From an uncultured Hyphomicrobiaceae bacterium (lineage in GTDB: Bacteria > Pseudomonadota > Alphaproteobacteria > Rhizobiales > CAMYJA01): a DNA stretch of 37,842 nucleotides. Position numbers and translations under genes: made by a program. Positions 8,446-16,036 of this stretch are shown piece by piece (positions within the stretch are counted from its first letter, which is position 1; the number at the start of each line of letters is the position of its first letter). Below the pieces are notes generated by a model. It was not told the origin of the DNA, ran no database searches, and saw nothing but the letters and a program-made list of their open reading frames with translations. Location: positions 1 through 37,842 of the forward strand of contig CAMYJA010000017.1 of assembly GCA_947258705.1 (NCBI GenBank). The letters run 5' to 3'.

Positions 8446-9480
8446 ATGCCCCAGCGCCCTCTTGCCCTCAGCATGGGCGATCCAGCCGGTATCGGCCCCG
8501 AAATCACCCGTAAAGCCTGGCTCAGGCGGCATCAGGCGAAGCTCGAGCCCTTTGTCGTTGTCGGAGATCCGCGGGCCTATGATGACAAATTGCATGATCC
8601 GGCAAAACCGGTTCCCGTTGGAATTGTCTCGACCATGGCCGAAGCTTGCGCCGTGTTCGACCAGGCCCTGCCGGTCATCGAACTCGAATGCCCCCGCATA
8701 CCGGTTCCCGGCCGTCCCGACAGCCGTAATGCACCCGCTATCGTCAAATCCATCGAGTATTGCGTCGCGGCTGCCGTCAAAGGCGATGCGCTTGGCGTCG
8801 TCACCAATCCCATTTCCAAGGCGCATCTGTATGAGGCGGGTTTCAAGCATCCCGGCCATACCGAATTCCTGGCCGAGCTGTCGCGCTCCCTAAGCGGCCA
8901 AGCGGTCACGCCCGTGATGATGTTGGCCGCCGATGAGCTTAAAGTTGTACCGGTCACCGTTCATATTGCCCTGCGCGATGTGCCCCGCTCCCTGACCACC
9001 GACAGCATCGTCGAGAGCGCCCGCATTACGGCCCGGTCCCTGCGGTCGGGTTTTGCCATGTCCGCGCCCCGCCTGGCGATCACGGGCCTCAATCCCCATG
9101 CCGGCGAAAACGGCGCCATGGGCGACGAGGAATTGCGCATCATCGAACCGGCCATTGAAATTCTGAAAGGTGAGAATATCGCGGTCACCGGCCCCCACCC
9201 GGCCGACACGATTTTCCACCCCGATGCGCGCAAAACCCATGACGCCGTCATCGCCATGTATCACGATCAGGCCCTGATTCCGCTCAAGACCCTGGCCTTC
9301 GACCGCGGCGTAAATATTACGCTCGGCCTGCCGTTTATCCGCACGTCCCCCGATCACGGCACCGCCTTCGATATCGCAGGTAAAAGCAGTGCTTCCGAAA
9401 CGAGCCTGATAGAAGCGCTGAAAAGCGCCCATCAAATGGCGGGCAATCGCGCCTCCAGCAGATCCGTGATGTGCCCATGA
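8446..9480 (+). CDS. pdxA: 4-hydroxythreonine-4-phosphate dehydrogenase
   Basis: Catalyses the NAD-dependent oxidation of 4-phosphohydroxy-L-threonine in DXP-dependent pyridoxal phosphate synthesis. Signatures are the N-terminal [27 protein letters not shown] (first metal-binding His), NPHAGENG (second His) and [11 protein letters not shown] (third His), ending in [13 protein letters not shown]. At 344 residues it has the usual length. The stop overlaps rsmA by four bases (ATGA), indicating coupled translation. The order surA-pdxA-rsmA is the classical proteobacterial one. Confidence 0.96.
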   Translation: MPQRPLALSMGDPAGIGPEITRKAWLRRHQAKLEPFVVVGDPRAYDDKLHDPAKPVPVGIVSTMAEACAVFDQALPVIELECPRIPVPGRPDSRNAPAIVKSIEYCVAAAVKGDALGVVTNPISKAHLYEAGFKHPGHTEFLAELSRSLSGQAVTPVMMLAADELKVVPVTVHIALRDVPRSLTTDSIVESARITARSLRSGFAMSAPRLAITGLNPHAGENGAMGDEELRIIEPAIEILKGENIAVTGPHPADTIFHPDARKTHDAVIAMYHDQALIPLKTLAFDRGVNITLGLPFIRTSPDHGTAFDIAGKSSASETSLIEALKSAHQMAGNRASSRSVMCP

Positions 9481-10355
9481 CGCCAAAGCCGGCACCGCCA
9501 GGCACGAGTTTGAGCGACGGCCTGCTGCCGCTGCGCGATGTCATCCGCAAATATGAGCTGAGTGCGCGCAAGAGTCTGGGCCAGAATTTCATCCTCGACC
9601 TCAATCTGACGCGCCGGATCGCCAGGGCCGCCGCGCCCCTCGACGACCGGACCATCATCGAAATCGGCCCCGGGCCCGGCGGGCTGACGCGCGGACTTCT
9701 CATGGAAGGCGCCAGACATGTCATCGCCATCGAGCGGGACAGGCGCTGCCTCGAAGCCCTTGACGAAATCGCGCGGGCCTATCCCGGCCGTCTCGAAATC
9801 CTTCATGCCGATGCGCTAAAAACCGATTATGCCTCTCTCGCCACCGGCAAGGCCGCCATCGTCGCCAATCTGCCCTATTCAATCGGAACCGCGCTTCTGG
9901 TGAAATGGCTGACCACAGATCCCTGGCCGCCCTGGTATCAAAGCCTGACGCTGATGTTTCAGCGCGAAGTGGCCGAGCGCATCATTGCCCGTCCGGGCAC
10001 GAAAGCTTATGGCCGCCTTGCCATACTCGCGCAAATCCGCACCCGCCCGGAAATATGCCTGACCCTGCCGCCCGAGGCCTTCACGCCGCCACCCAAGGTT
10101 GCATCGGCACTCGTGTCGATCACCCCCATCGCGGGCGAGCCGCCAGGCTGTGATATTGACACTTTGAGCAAAGTCACCGCCGCCGCCTTCAACCAGCGGC
10201 GCAAAATGCTGCGCAAATCGCTGGCGCAGATTCACCCCGCTCCCGAAACGCTTTTGGCCGATTTGGGGATCGATCCGACGCGGCGGGCCGAAAGTCTCGG
10301 CGTTGAGGAATTTTGTGCCCTGGCGCGCCAGATTCAACACACCAGGCGAGATTAG
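9477..10355 (+). CDS. rsmA: 16S rRNA adenine(1518/1519) dimethyltransferase
   Basis: KsgA/RsmA dimethylates two adjacent adenines in helix 45 of 16S rRNA late in 30S assembly, using S-adenosylmethionine. Visible motifs are [10 protein letters not shown] near the N-terminus, the SAM-binding [11 protein letters not shown], the acidic IERD after it, and the catalytic NLPYSIGT (usually NLPYNIST). I prefer ATG 9477, which overlaps the pdxA stop as ATGA; an in-frame GTG lies two codons upstream at 9471. Length is 292 residues, typical. It ends the surA-pdxA-rsmA unit; a 180-base gap with AT-rich palindromes follows. Confidence 0.95.
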   Translation: MTPKPAPPGTSLSDGLLPLRDVIRKYELSARKSLGQNFILDLNLTRRIARAAAPLDDRTIIEIGPGPGGLTRGLLMEGARHVIAIERDRRCLEALDEIARAYPGRLEILHADALKTDYASLATGKAAIVANLPYSIGTALLVKWLTTDPWPPWYQSLTLMFQREVAERIIARPGTKAYGRLAILAQIRTRPEICLTLPPEAFTPPPKVASALVSITPIAGEPPGCDIDTLSKVTAAAFNQRRKMLRKSLAQIHPAPETLLADLGIDPTRRAESLGVEEFCALARQIQHTRRD

Positions 10356-10379
10356 GCTAAGCCATTGAAATTAATCACT

Positions 10380-10430
10380 ATACTATAGTATTTTGCGTAA
10401 TTTCCGTAAAAACACGGCTTCATCAAAGCC
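10380..10430 (+). other. AT-rich palindrome and weak hairpin after rsmA
   Basis: A perfect 12-base palindrome ATACTATAGTAT (10380-10391) runs into TTTT, and a 5-bp hairpin GGCTT/AAGCC lies at 10416-10430. Either could help end the rsmA transcript, but neither is a textbook terminator. Confidence 0.3.
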
Positions 10431-10451
10431 CCTTGAATTTCGCCCCTGATC

Positions 10452-10480
10452 TTCTCAAAACGACCTGATCAGGATATGAT
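10452..10480 (+). promoter_or_regulatory. Promoter with operator-like palindrome, first tandem gene
   Basis: TTCTCA (10452-10457) and TATGAT (10475-10480) are 17 bases apart. The spacer holds the palindrome CCTGATCAGG (10464-10473). The same three elements recur at identical spacing before the second paralogue, which argues that they are functional. The palindrome sits where a repressor would block RNA polymerase. Confidence 0.55.
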
Positions 10481-10486
10481 GGCTTT

Positions 10487-10509
10487 CAGTGAACGTCACT
10501 TGTTCGCTG
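10487..10509 (+). promoter_or_regulatory. Leader hairpin, first tandem gene
   Basis: CAGTGAAC (10487-10494) pairs with GTTCGCTG (10502-10509) through eight pairs including one G-T wobble, around a 7-base loop. A matching hairpin precedes the second paralogue, where the wobble pair is T-A. It lies just downstream of the likely transcription start and could be a leader structure or a second operator. Confidence 0.4.
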
Positions 10510-10535
10510 AATGATAACAATTATGGGGGGATCTC

Positions 10536-10895
10536 ATGGATCCGCAACAATTATTCTATTTTATTGTTCTGATTGGTACGCTTCTGGTTTTTATATCGGA
10601 TTCCATCGGCAATATGCTTTCCTTCGGCAACCGGGTCGCAAATGCGCTCACGACGGCCGTCGTCTGGGGCGTTCTCTTTATCGCTCTTTATTTCGTTCTG
10701 GGCGCCATCGGCATTCAGCTGGCTTCCAGTCTTCAGGGCCTCATGATTCTGACGGCAAAAGGTATTCTTATCGTTTTCGTCGCGGATATGATCGGCAATG
10801 CCATTGCATTCGGCAACCGCTTCATCAATGCGCTGGTAACGGCCATTGTCTGGGCGGGTATATTTGTCGCTCTTAAAGTCTACGGGATAGCCTGA
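10536..10895 (+). CDS. Small four-helix membrane protein with internal duplication, copy 1
   Basis: I do not recognise a named family. The 119-residue product is almost entirely hydrophobic, with four probable membrane helices (about 6-22, 38-57, 66-84, 99-115). It is an internal tandem duplication: residues 14-51 align without gaps to 76-113, with 22 of 38 identical. Each half reads G-x-L-x-V-F-x-x-D-x-I-G-N, then F-G-N-R-x-x-N-A, then T-A-x-V-W. The D-IGN-FGNR-NA segment is the polar link between the two helices of each half, so both links face the same side of the membrane. There is no signal peptide. The start is supported by GGGGGG about 6 bases upstream. The next gene is a close paralogue with its own copy of the promoter region. 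Function is unknown; a paired-repeat channel, transporter or scaffold is possible, but that is guesswork. Confidence 0.8.
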   Translation: MDPQQLFYFIVLIGTLLVFISDSIGNMLSFGNRVANALTTAVVWGVLFIALYFVLGAIGIQLASSLQGLMILTAKGILIVFVADMIGNAIAFGNRFINALVTAIVWAGIFVALKVYGIA

Positions 10896-10965
10896 TCAAT
10901 CCGCAAAAGCTCATCAGAACTGATTATTTCTAACACTTTGAAAATACTTGTATTTCAAAGCCATC

Positions 10966-10994
10966 TTCTCAAAACGATCTGATCAGTTTATGAT
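10966..10994 (+). promoter_or_regulatory. Promoter with operator-like palindrome, second tandem gene
   Basis: TTCTCA (10966-10971), a 17-base spacer containing CTGATCAG (10979-10986), and TATGAT (10989-10994). The palindrome starts 13 bases after the start of the -35 element, exactly as in the first copy, while surrounding bases have drifted. Confidence 0.55.
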
Positions 10995-11002
10995 GTTTTT
11001 CC

Positions 11003-11021
11003 GTGAACAGCGCTTGTTCAC
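11003..11021 (+). promoter_or_regulatory. Leader hairpin, second tandem gene
   Basis: GTGAAC (11003-11008) pairs perfectly with GTTCAC (11016-11021) around a 7-base loop. It is the counterpart of the hairpin at 10487-10509. Confidence 0.4.
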
Positions 11022-11051
11022 TCTACGACAACATTAATTGGGGGACGACTA

Positions 11052-11432
11052 ATGGACGCGCAACAAACATTCTATTTCATAATACTAATCGGCACGCTTC
11101 TGGTATTCATATCGGATTCCATCGGCAATATGCTCTCCTTCGGCAACCGCATCGCAAATGCCTTCACCACGGCCATCGTCTGGGGCATTCTCTTTATCGC
11201 TCTTTATTTTGTTTTGGGATCCATCGGCATGGAGCTGGCTTCCAGTCTTCAGGCTCTCATGATAACCGCGGCAAAAGGCATTCTTCTTGTATTCGTCGCG
11301 GATTTGATCGGCAATGCCATTGCATTCGGCAACCGTTTCATCAATGCGTTGGTGACAGCCATCGTATGGAGCGGTTTGATGCTCGCCTATGAGTTCTATG
11401 GCAAGGTCATCCTCACCGGTCTTACCGCCTGA
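11052..11432 (+). CDS. Small four-helix membrane protein with internal duplication, copy 2
   Basis: Paralogue of the preceding gene, about 80% identical over 119 residues by hand alignment. Most differences are conservative (V/I, I/L, A/S), and the D-IGN and FGNR-NA motifs of both halves are unchanged (residues 22-35 and 84-97). The C-terminus differs and is seven residues longer (126 in total). The gene starts 516 bases after copy 1, and the duplicated unit includes at least 85 bases of upstream DNA. GGGGGA lies about 7 bases before the ATG. The conservative substitution pattern suggests that both copies are under selection. A strong hairpin at 11534-11573 closes the unit. Confidence 0.8.
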   Translation: MDAQQTFYFIILIGTLLVFISDSIGNMLSFGNRIANAFTTAIVWGILFIALYFVLGSIGMELASSLQALMITAAKGILLVFVADLIGNAIAFGNRFINALVTAIVWSGLMLAYEFYGKVILTGLTA

Positions 11433-11533
11433 TAGTCCGCCGGTCTGACCCCTGATGCCGGATCGGGCCACCCGGGACCGTCACCTCAGGGGACGCAACC
11501 CGGGGCACGCCTGAACGAGATGCGATTGAAAAG

Positions 11534-11573
11534 AATAAGGCCTTGCGCTCACTTCGAAGCGCAAGGCCTTATT
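11534..11573. terminator. Bidirectional terminator hairpin
   Basis: A perfect 16-bp inverted repeat (arms 11534-11549 and 11558-11573) around the 8-base loop CACTTCGA. The arms end in AAGG/CCTT and AATA/TATT, giving T-rich 3' ends on both strands. It lies between the convergent membrane-protein gene and the minus-strand gene ending at 11632, so it can serve both. Confidence 0.7.
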
Positions 11574-11631
11574 GATTCCCGACGACCGCTATAAACAATT
11601 ATTCAAACGGTGAGTGGTTTGCGCCGGAGCG

Positions 11632-12501
11632 CTATTCGCCGCGTGAGCAATCGATGTTGACGGTGAATGTCGCGCTGTTGTTGGCCTCGTTGAGTTCCTC
11701 GATCTGGTTATAGGGATCGACGACCGCGTAAACCGTTACATTGACATCGTCCGAGCGCGCGCCGGTTGTGCAGATCTTGCTTGAAGATGTGCTGTAATCC
11801 TCGACACCAAGTTCATCCAGAACTCTGTCGAGGCCCTTGATGCTGATGGTATTTCCCTCTGCATAGGGGGATACCTCCAGATCCTTGGCGCGGTAATAGG
11901 CGCGGAGCGCACGGCTTGTTTCGCTGCCATACGATCCATCGACACCGTATTTGGGCAGTGAATCGTCCCGCCATTCGATCAGGAAGATCTGAAGCGCTTT
12001 GACGCGGCGTCTGACGACATCATATTCATCGTCGTCATCGTCGTCATAGCGGGAAAAACGCCTGTTGGCATAATCGATCTTTGGCGGCTTGTTGAAAAAA
12101 CGGCATCGCTTGATCTTGTTCGTTCCGATCTCGATGCCAATCCCCTTCTGATCGAGCGGTGCAAGAGGACTTGTCAGCCTTTTCCTGTCCAGGAGATCGA
12201 TATTCTGCGGGACGTAAACGACCAGCGTCCAGTCCTCGCTTTCTTTCGCCTGGCCGAGATTTTCGAGCACCGCAGCAGCTGAACCGCCGAATTGTGCCGG
12301 TCCCGTGCCGATATTCTTGATGGCAATGGTTCCCTTCCACAACGCTTCGCCCTTTTTGCAGCTTCCCTGCAAAGGAATGCGCGAGTCATTGGTGATGACA
12401 AGATCCGGCAGCTGCTGCGCCCGCACGGTTTGCGGCAGCAGGATCAGACCGGCTAACAGAAATACATATGCAATATAATTCTTACGACTGAACGTCCCCA
12501 T
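11632..12501 (-). CDS. Exported CARDB-like protein with nested peptidoglycan-binding-like domain
   Basis: A 289-residue secreted or periplasmic protein of unknown role. I choose ATG 12501 over the open start at 12543 because GGGGAT precedes it and the signal peptide then begins properly (basic start, hydrophobic core, cleavage near VRAQ, residue 29). Residues about 32-70 (LPDLVIT, then TIAIKNIGTGPA) match the opening strands of a CARDB adhesion-like domain, and residues about 254-283 (VDPYNQIEELNEANN) match its closing strands. Between them is a segment resembling a PG_binding_1 unit (about 166-207: VKALQIFL, YGVDGSYGSETSRALRAYYR). An acidic run of six Asp precedes it (about 153-158). Four cysteines, C48, C133, C244 and C285, flank the insert and could form disulfides. 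It may attach to peptidoglycan. It is separated from gmk by a terminator. Confidence 0.7.
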   Translation of the reverse strand: MGTFSRKNYIAYVFLLAGLILLPQTVRAQQLPDLVITNDSRIPLQGSCKKGEALWKGTIAIKNIGTGPAQFGGSAAAVLENLGQAKESEDWTLVVYVPQNIDLLDRKRLTSPLAPLDQKGIGIEIGTNKIKRCRFFNKPPKIDYANRRFSRYDDDDDDEYDVVRRRVKALQIFLIEWRDDSLPKYGVDGSYGSETSRALRAYYRAKDLEVSPYAEGNTISIKGLDRVLDELGVEDYSTSSSKICTTGARSDDVNVTVYAVVDPYNQIEELNEANNSATFTVNIDCSRGE

Positions 12502-12618
12502 GATATCCCCTATTTGTTCTAGGAAGTTATCGCTATCATTCAATAGTAAACGGGGAAATTCAAGGGGATGGAAGCGTTAAGAGTTAATACTGACGCCTGT
12601 TTGCAACACCCGTTTTTC

Positions 12619-12640
12619 TAAAAAAGGTTGTAAAAACAAC
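12619..12640 (-). terminator. Terminator after gmk
   Basis: On the minus strand GTTGT-TTTT-ACAAC is followed by C and six T residues, just past the gmk stop. The stem is short and AT-rich, but the T-run is clear. It would close the fabD-to-gmk transcription block. Confidence 0.5.
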
Positions 12641-12648
12641 AGCTCAGC

Positions 12649-13272
12649 CTAATCCACCATTTCCCGGACGAATTCCGCAAGCCCCAATTGCCGTTCCCGG
12701 TGCAGACGCGACGCCTCCACGATGGACTTGAGCTGTGCGGCACTCTCATCCACATCCCGGTTGACGATGACATAATCATACTCCGCCCAGTGACTGATTT
12801 CGTTTGAAGCCGCCGCCATTCGTTTGGCAACGACCTCGGAGTCGTCCTGACCGCGCGACATAAGACGGTTCTCCAGCTCATCGCGCGACGGCGGCAGGAC
12901 GAAAATTGAAATCACGTCCTGGCCGGCGTGCTGGCGCAATTGCTGCGCGCCCTGCCAGTCGATATCAAACAGCACATCGCGTCCGCTTGTGAGCTTCTCG
13001 AATACAGTGGCCTTCGGCGTTCCGTAACAATTGCCAAACACCTGAGCCCACTCAATGAGCGCGTCCTGGGATACGAGCTCGTCAAAACGGGCCTGATCGA
13101 CGAATGTGTAATCCTCTCCGTCGATCTCCCCCGGTCGGGCTTCACGCGTCGTGACGGAAACCGACATGGAGATATTGGCGTCCTCCTCGATAAGCCGGCG
13201 TGCCAGCGTCGTCTTGCCCGCGCCCGACGGCGATGACAGCACAAATAAAGATCCCCGTCGCATCATGTCCAT
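12649..13272 (-). CDS. gmk: Guanylate kinase
   Basis: Phosphorylates GMP to GDP with ATP, in the cytoplasm; essential for GTP and (p)ppGpp pools. The P-loop SSPSGAGKTT contains K20. The GMP-binding region follows (SVSVTTREARPGEIDGEDY and TPKATV), then DVLFDIDWQGAQQL and the lid residues SRG around 140. At 207 residues it has the family length. GAGAG lies about 3-7 bases before ATG 13272; two further in-frame ATGs follow within four codons. It starts 14 bases after the yicC stop, a pairing common in bacteria. Confidence 0.96.
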   Translation of the reverse strand: MDMMRRGSLFVLSSPSGAGKTTLARRLIEEDANISMSVSVTTREARPGEIDGEDYTFVDQARFDELVSQDALIEWAQVFGNCYGTPKATVFEKLTSGRDVLFDIDWQGAQQLRQHAGQDVISIFVLPPSRDELENRLMSRGQDDSEVVAKRMAAASNEISHWAEYDYVIVNRDVDESAAQLKSIVEASRLHRERQLGLAEFVREMVD

Positions 13273-13286
13273 TAGCTCTCAATCAC

Positions 13287-14174
13287 CTATTCGATATTCT
13301 GAATCTGTTCGCGCATCTGCTCGATCAGCACCTTGAGCTCGAGCCCCAGTCTTGTCATCTCGTTATCGTTCGATTTCGAGCACAATGTATTCGCCTCACG
13401 GTTGAACTCCTGCGCAAGAAAGTCCAGCTGCCGCCCCACGGCGGCATCCGATTTGAGAAGCCCCCGCGCTTCCGCCACATGGGCCTCTAGCCGTTTCAGC
13501 TCTTCCTCGACATCCGCCCTCTGCGCCAGTAGAACGGCTTCCTGATAAAGCCGGTCTTGATCGAGCGCGCTCGCCTCATCCACCAGCTTGCCGACCATTT
13601 CCCGCAGCCTGCCGCGGATGAATTCCGGCTGCCGGGACGGCAATTGGGATATCCGTTTCGTGATAGCGCCAATTTTGTCGACTTGTTCCTGGACGACCTC
13701 TTCAAGATGGGCGCCCTCACGCTCGCGGTTGGCAAGCACCAGCCGCACCACCTCTTTAAAACTCTCCAAAAGGGCGTCACGGCGCGCCTTGATCGTCTCG
13801 TCGCTCTCTTCCACCTCGATCGTCTCGAGCACGCCGCGTATGCCGATCAGCGCTTCGAGATCGGGCATGTCCTCCTTGGCGATCTCCGAGGCCCGACGGG
13901 ACGCTTCGAGAACCTGCGAAAACACGGCCTCGTTGAGTTGTATCACCGTCGCCCCCTGATCGCGCTTTGCATTGAGCGCGACGGTACAGTTGCCACGCTT
14001 GAAATATTCTGCGCAGATTTTACGGACAGGGCTTTCCAGATCCTCAAGACCCGCCGGCAGTCTCACCCGGACGTCGAGCCCGCGGCCGTTCACCGTCCGC
14101 AATTCCCAATGCCACGGCGTGTCCAAATGCACGCCCTCGCTGCGGCCAAACCCGGTCATGCTTTTGATCGCCAT
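13287..14174 (-). CDS. yicC: YicC/YloC family endoribonuclease
   Basis: A conserved protein of 295 residues, typically next to gmk; E. coli YicC has been reported to act as an endoribonuclease. The N-terminus MAIKSMTGFGRSEG is the family hallmark, followed by ELRTVNGRGLDV. The C-terminal DUF1732 region ends with DFLAQEFNREANTLCSKSND and a charged helix. The central part (about 110-200) is rich in Glu, Arg and Ala and is probably coiled. Read in the same direction as gmk with a 14-base gap, and 301 bases after mltG. Confidence 0.92.
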   Translation of the reverse strand: MAIKSMTGFGRSEGVHLDTPWHWELRTVNGRGLDVRVRLPAGLEDLESPVRKICAEYFKRGNCTVALNAKRDQGATVIQLNEAVFSQVLEASRRASEIAKEDMPDLEALIGIRGVLETIEVEESDETIKARRDALLESFKEVVRLVLANREREGAHLEEVVQEQVDKIGAITKRISQLPSRQPEFIRGRLREMVGKLVDEASALDQDRLYQEAVLLAQRADVEEELKRLEAHVAEARGLLKSDAAVGRQLDFLAQEFNREANTLCSKSNDNEMTRLGLELKVLIEQMREQIQNIE

Positions 14175-14475
14175 AAATTTCGATCCAATCCCAATGTTCG
14201 CGTCATCTCATCATCGCGCCGAAGTTGCGGCCATAGGAGCCAGCGGGGCGGCAATGGTGCGAATCCGAATAAACTTGGATCACTGTAATGGCTTTATTGA
14301 AAAGTGAAAACTGCGATGCGCGGTGACAGGCGCATAATGTGAAGCGCAAAGCCGTGTGGCCGGCTACAAACGCAGGAACACGCCTGCCCTAGCTAACCAG
14401 CCCCAGGTCAGCCTGTGCCAGGTCAGCCTGTCCGGAATGATAGCCAGGGTCATGGCAATTATTCAGAAGCGCCGC
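14175..14475. other. mltG-yicC intergenic region
   Basis: No gene seen. It contains a tandem 15-base duplication (14402-14416 and 14417-14431, one mismatch, core CCAGGTCAGCCTGT). I find no convincing promoter or terminator, so whether yicC-gmk is read from the upstream operon or separately is open. Confidence 0.5.
14402..14431. repeat. 15-bp tandem duplication
   Basis: Two adjacent copies of CCAGGTCAGCCTGT with one flanking base, differing at a single position. No function is apparent. Confidence 0.8.
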
Positions 14476-15912
14476 CTAAGGCCGTGGCCGCTGCACCGGC
14501 AGGGGAACCTTGGGGGCGTTTGTTCCAGCCGCGGTCGACGCTTGCGCCTGTGCTGACGGTGCCTGGCCGAGCAAGGGCAGCGTTGCGGCCTGACCGGAAG
14601 CGTCGACAGTCTCCGGCAGTGTATTGCTCAATGAAAGTCCGGGGATGTTGATATTCACCGCGTCCCCTGCTGTGGGGCTGTCATTCGCCGCGGCCTCTGC
14701 CGCCTCGGCAAGATCTGCCGCGCGCTGCTTGGCCTGCCGCGCTCTTAATCCACGTTCGAATTTCCGCCACTTGGCGACATTCCGCTGATGCCCCCGGAGT
14801 GTTGGGGAAAACGCATGCCCCCCGGTGCCGTCGGCGACAAAATAAAGATCCTTTGTATCCGCCGGATTGAGCACGGCCTCTATGGCCGCCCGTCCCGGAT
14901 TGCCGATCGGCGTCGGCGGCAAGCCGTCGATCTGATAGGTATTATAGGGCGTCCGTTTCCTCAGCTCGCTCCTGCGCAGCGGATGGCCGAGAGAGCCCTT
15001 TCCGCCGACCAGACCATAGATGATCGTCGGGTCCGATTGCAGTTTCATCCCGCGTTTCAGCCGGTTGACAAAAACGCCGGCCACCCGTTCGCGCTCATCG
15101 GCCCGTCCGGTTTCGCGCTCGACGATCGACGCCAGGATGATGGCTTCTTCGGGCGAATGAATAGGCAATCCCTTGGCTCTCTTGGGCCAGAGCGTTTTTA
15201 CGAATTTCCGTTGTTCCGCCTGCATCCGCTCGATCAGCTCCTGCCGTCCCATATTGCGGGAGAATTTATACGTATCCGGTAGCAGGCTGCCCTCGGCGGG
15301 GATTGTCGTCACTTCGCCGCTCAACATTTCATGACGGTTGAGTATTGCGATGATCTGCTCACTGGTCAGCCCCTCGCGCAGGGTGACCTTGTGCAGGATC
15401 GCCTTCCCTTCGACCAGCTTGTCCAGCACCTGGCGCATGCTGGAGTGTTTGCGGAATTCATACTCGCCGGCCTTCAGCTTCGATTGCGCTTTGAAATAAA
15501 GCGCGCTGCCGACGAATATCCGGCTGTCCTCGATCACGCCCTCGCGTTGCAGAGTGCGCGCAATTGCGTTCAGTCCGCTGCCGGGCGGAATGCTGATTAC
15601 CGTTGTGTATTCAAGCGGTCCCGGTTGATCGAACTGGGTTTTGATGAACAAAAAAAGCAATCCGACGGCGACCATGGCCATCAGGACGAATGTCAAAACG
15701 CCATTGACAAGTTTCATAATACCGCCGCTCCCCTTCTTCCGCCGCCTGATTTCGCGGCGCTGCCGGCGCTGGGGCGGTTCCACCCCGCGAGTGGGTTCGA
15801 GTGCTTCAGCCGGCGATCTCGGCATATCACCGAACTCATGAACGAACGAACCGGGCTCCGGCGCCCCGGTTTTCTTCGGACCACCCCAATTATATTGATT
15901 CGCGCGTGCCAT
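14476..15912 (-). CDS. mltG: Endolytic murein transglycosylase MltG (YceG-like)
   Basis: An inner-membrane lytic transglycosylase that cleaves nascent glycan strands and is thought to set their length. The 478-residue product has a cytoplasmic basic N-terminus (about 1-65, RRQRREIRRRKK at 49-60), a single membrane helix (about 68-90), a LysM-like segment beginning ISIPPGSGLNAIA, and the YceG catalytic domain. The catalytic Glu is E265 in ASIVERETG, with LQSDPTIIYG and YNTYQIDGLPPTPIGNPG following. A low-complexity Ala/Pro-rich tail of roughly 80 residues ends in PLPVQRPRP. GGGG precedes the ATG by 4 bases. It lies 124 bases after fabF, an order typical of alphaproteobacteria. Confidence 0.95.
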   Translation of the reverse strand: MARANQYNWGGPKKTGAPEPGSFVHEFGDMPRSPAEALEPTRGVEPPQRRQRREIRRRKKGSGGIMKLVNGVLTFVLMAMVAVGLLFLFIKTQFDQPGPLEYTTVISIPPGSGLNAIARTLQREGVIEDSRIFVGSALYFKAQSKLKAGEYEFRKHSSMRQVLDKLVEGKAILHKVTLREGLTSEQIIAILNRHEMLSGEVTTIPAEGSLLPDTYKFSRNMGRQELIERMQAEQRKFVKTLWPKRAKGLPIHSPEEAIILASIVERETGRADERERVAGVFVNRLKRGMKLQSDPTIIYGLVGGKGSLGHPLRRSELRKRTPYNTYQIDGLPPTPIGNPGRAAIEAVLNPADTKDLYFVADGTGGHAFSPTLRGHQRNVAKWRKFERGLRARQAKQRAADLAEAAEAAANDSPTAGDAVNINIPGLSLSNTLPETVDASGQAATLPLLGQAPSAQAQASTAAGTNAPKVPLPVQRPRP

Positions 15913-16036
15913 CAGGCCCCATATGAATAATTACGTTCGAATAGCGCCAGCCTATCACGAAATATGGCAAAAGCGGGGAGCCTGAAGGCATTAATCATTA
16001 CCTGGCATTCGGATTTTTCAGGCGTTCTGTCGCGGG

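Noticed and set aside
10511-11392. Second long plus-strand frames overlapping both tandem membrane-protein genes
   Set aside because: Both paralogues keep the alternative frame open because they are similar in DNA, but those products are His/Arg/Cys-rich and patternless, while substitutions are conservative in the hydrophobic frame.
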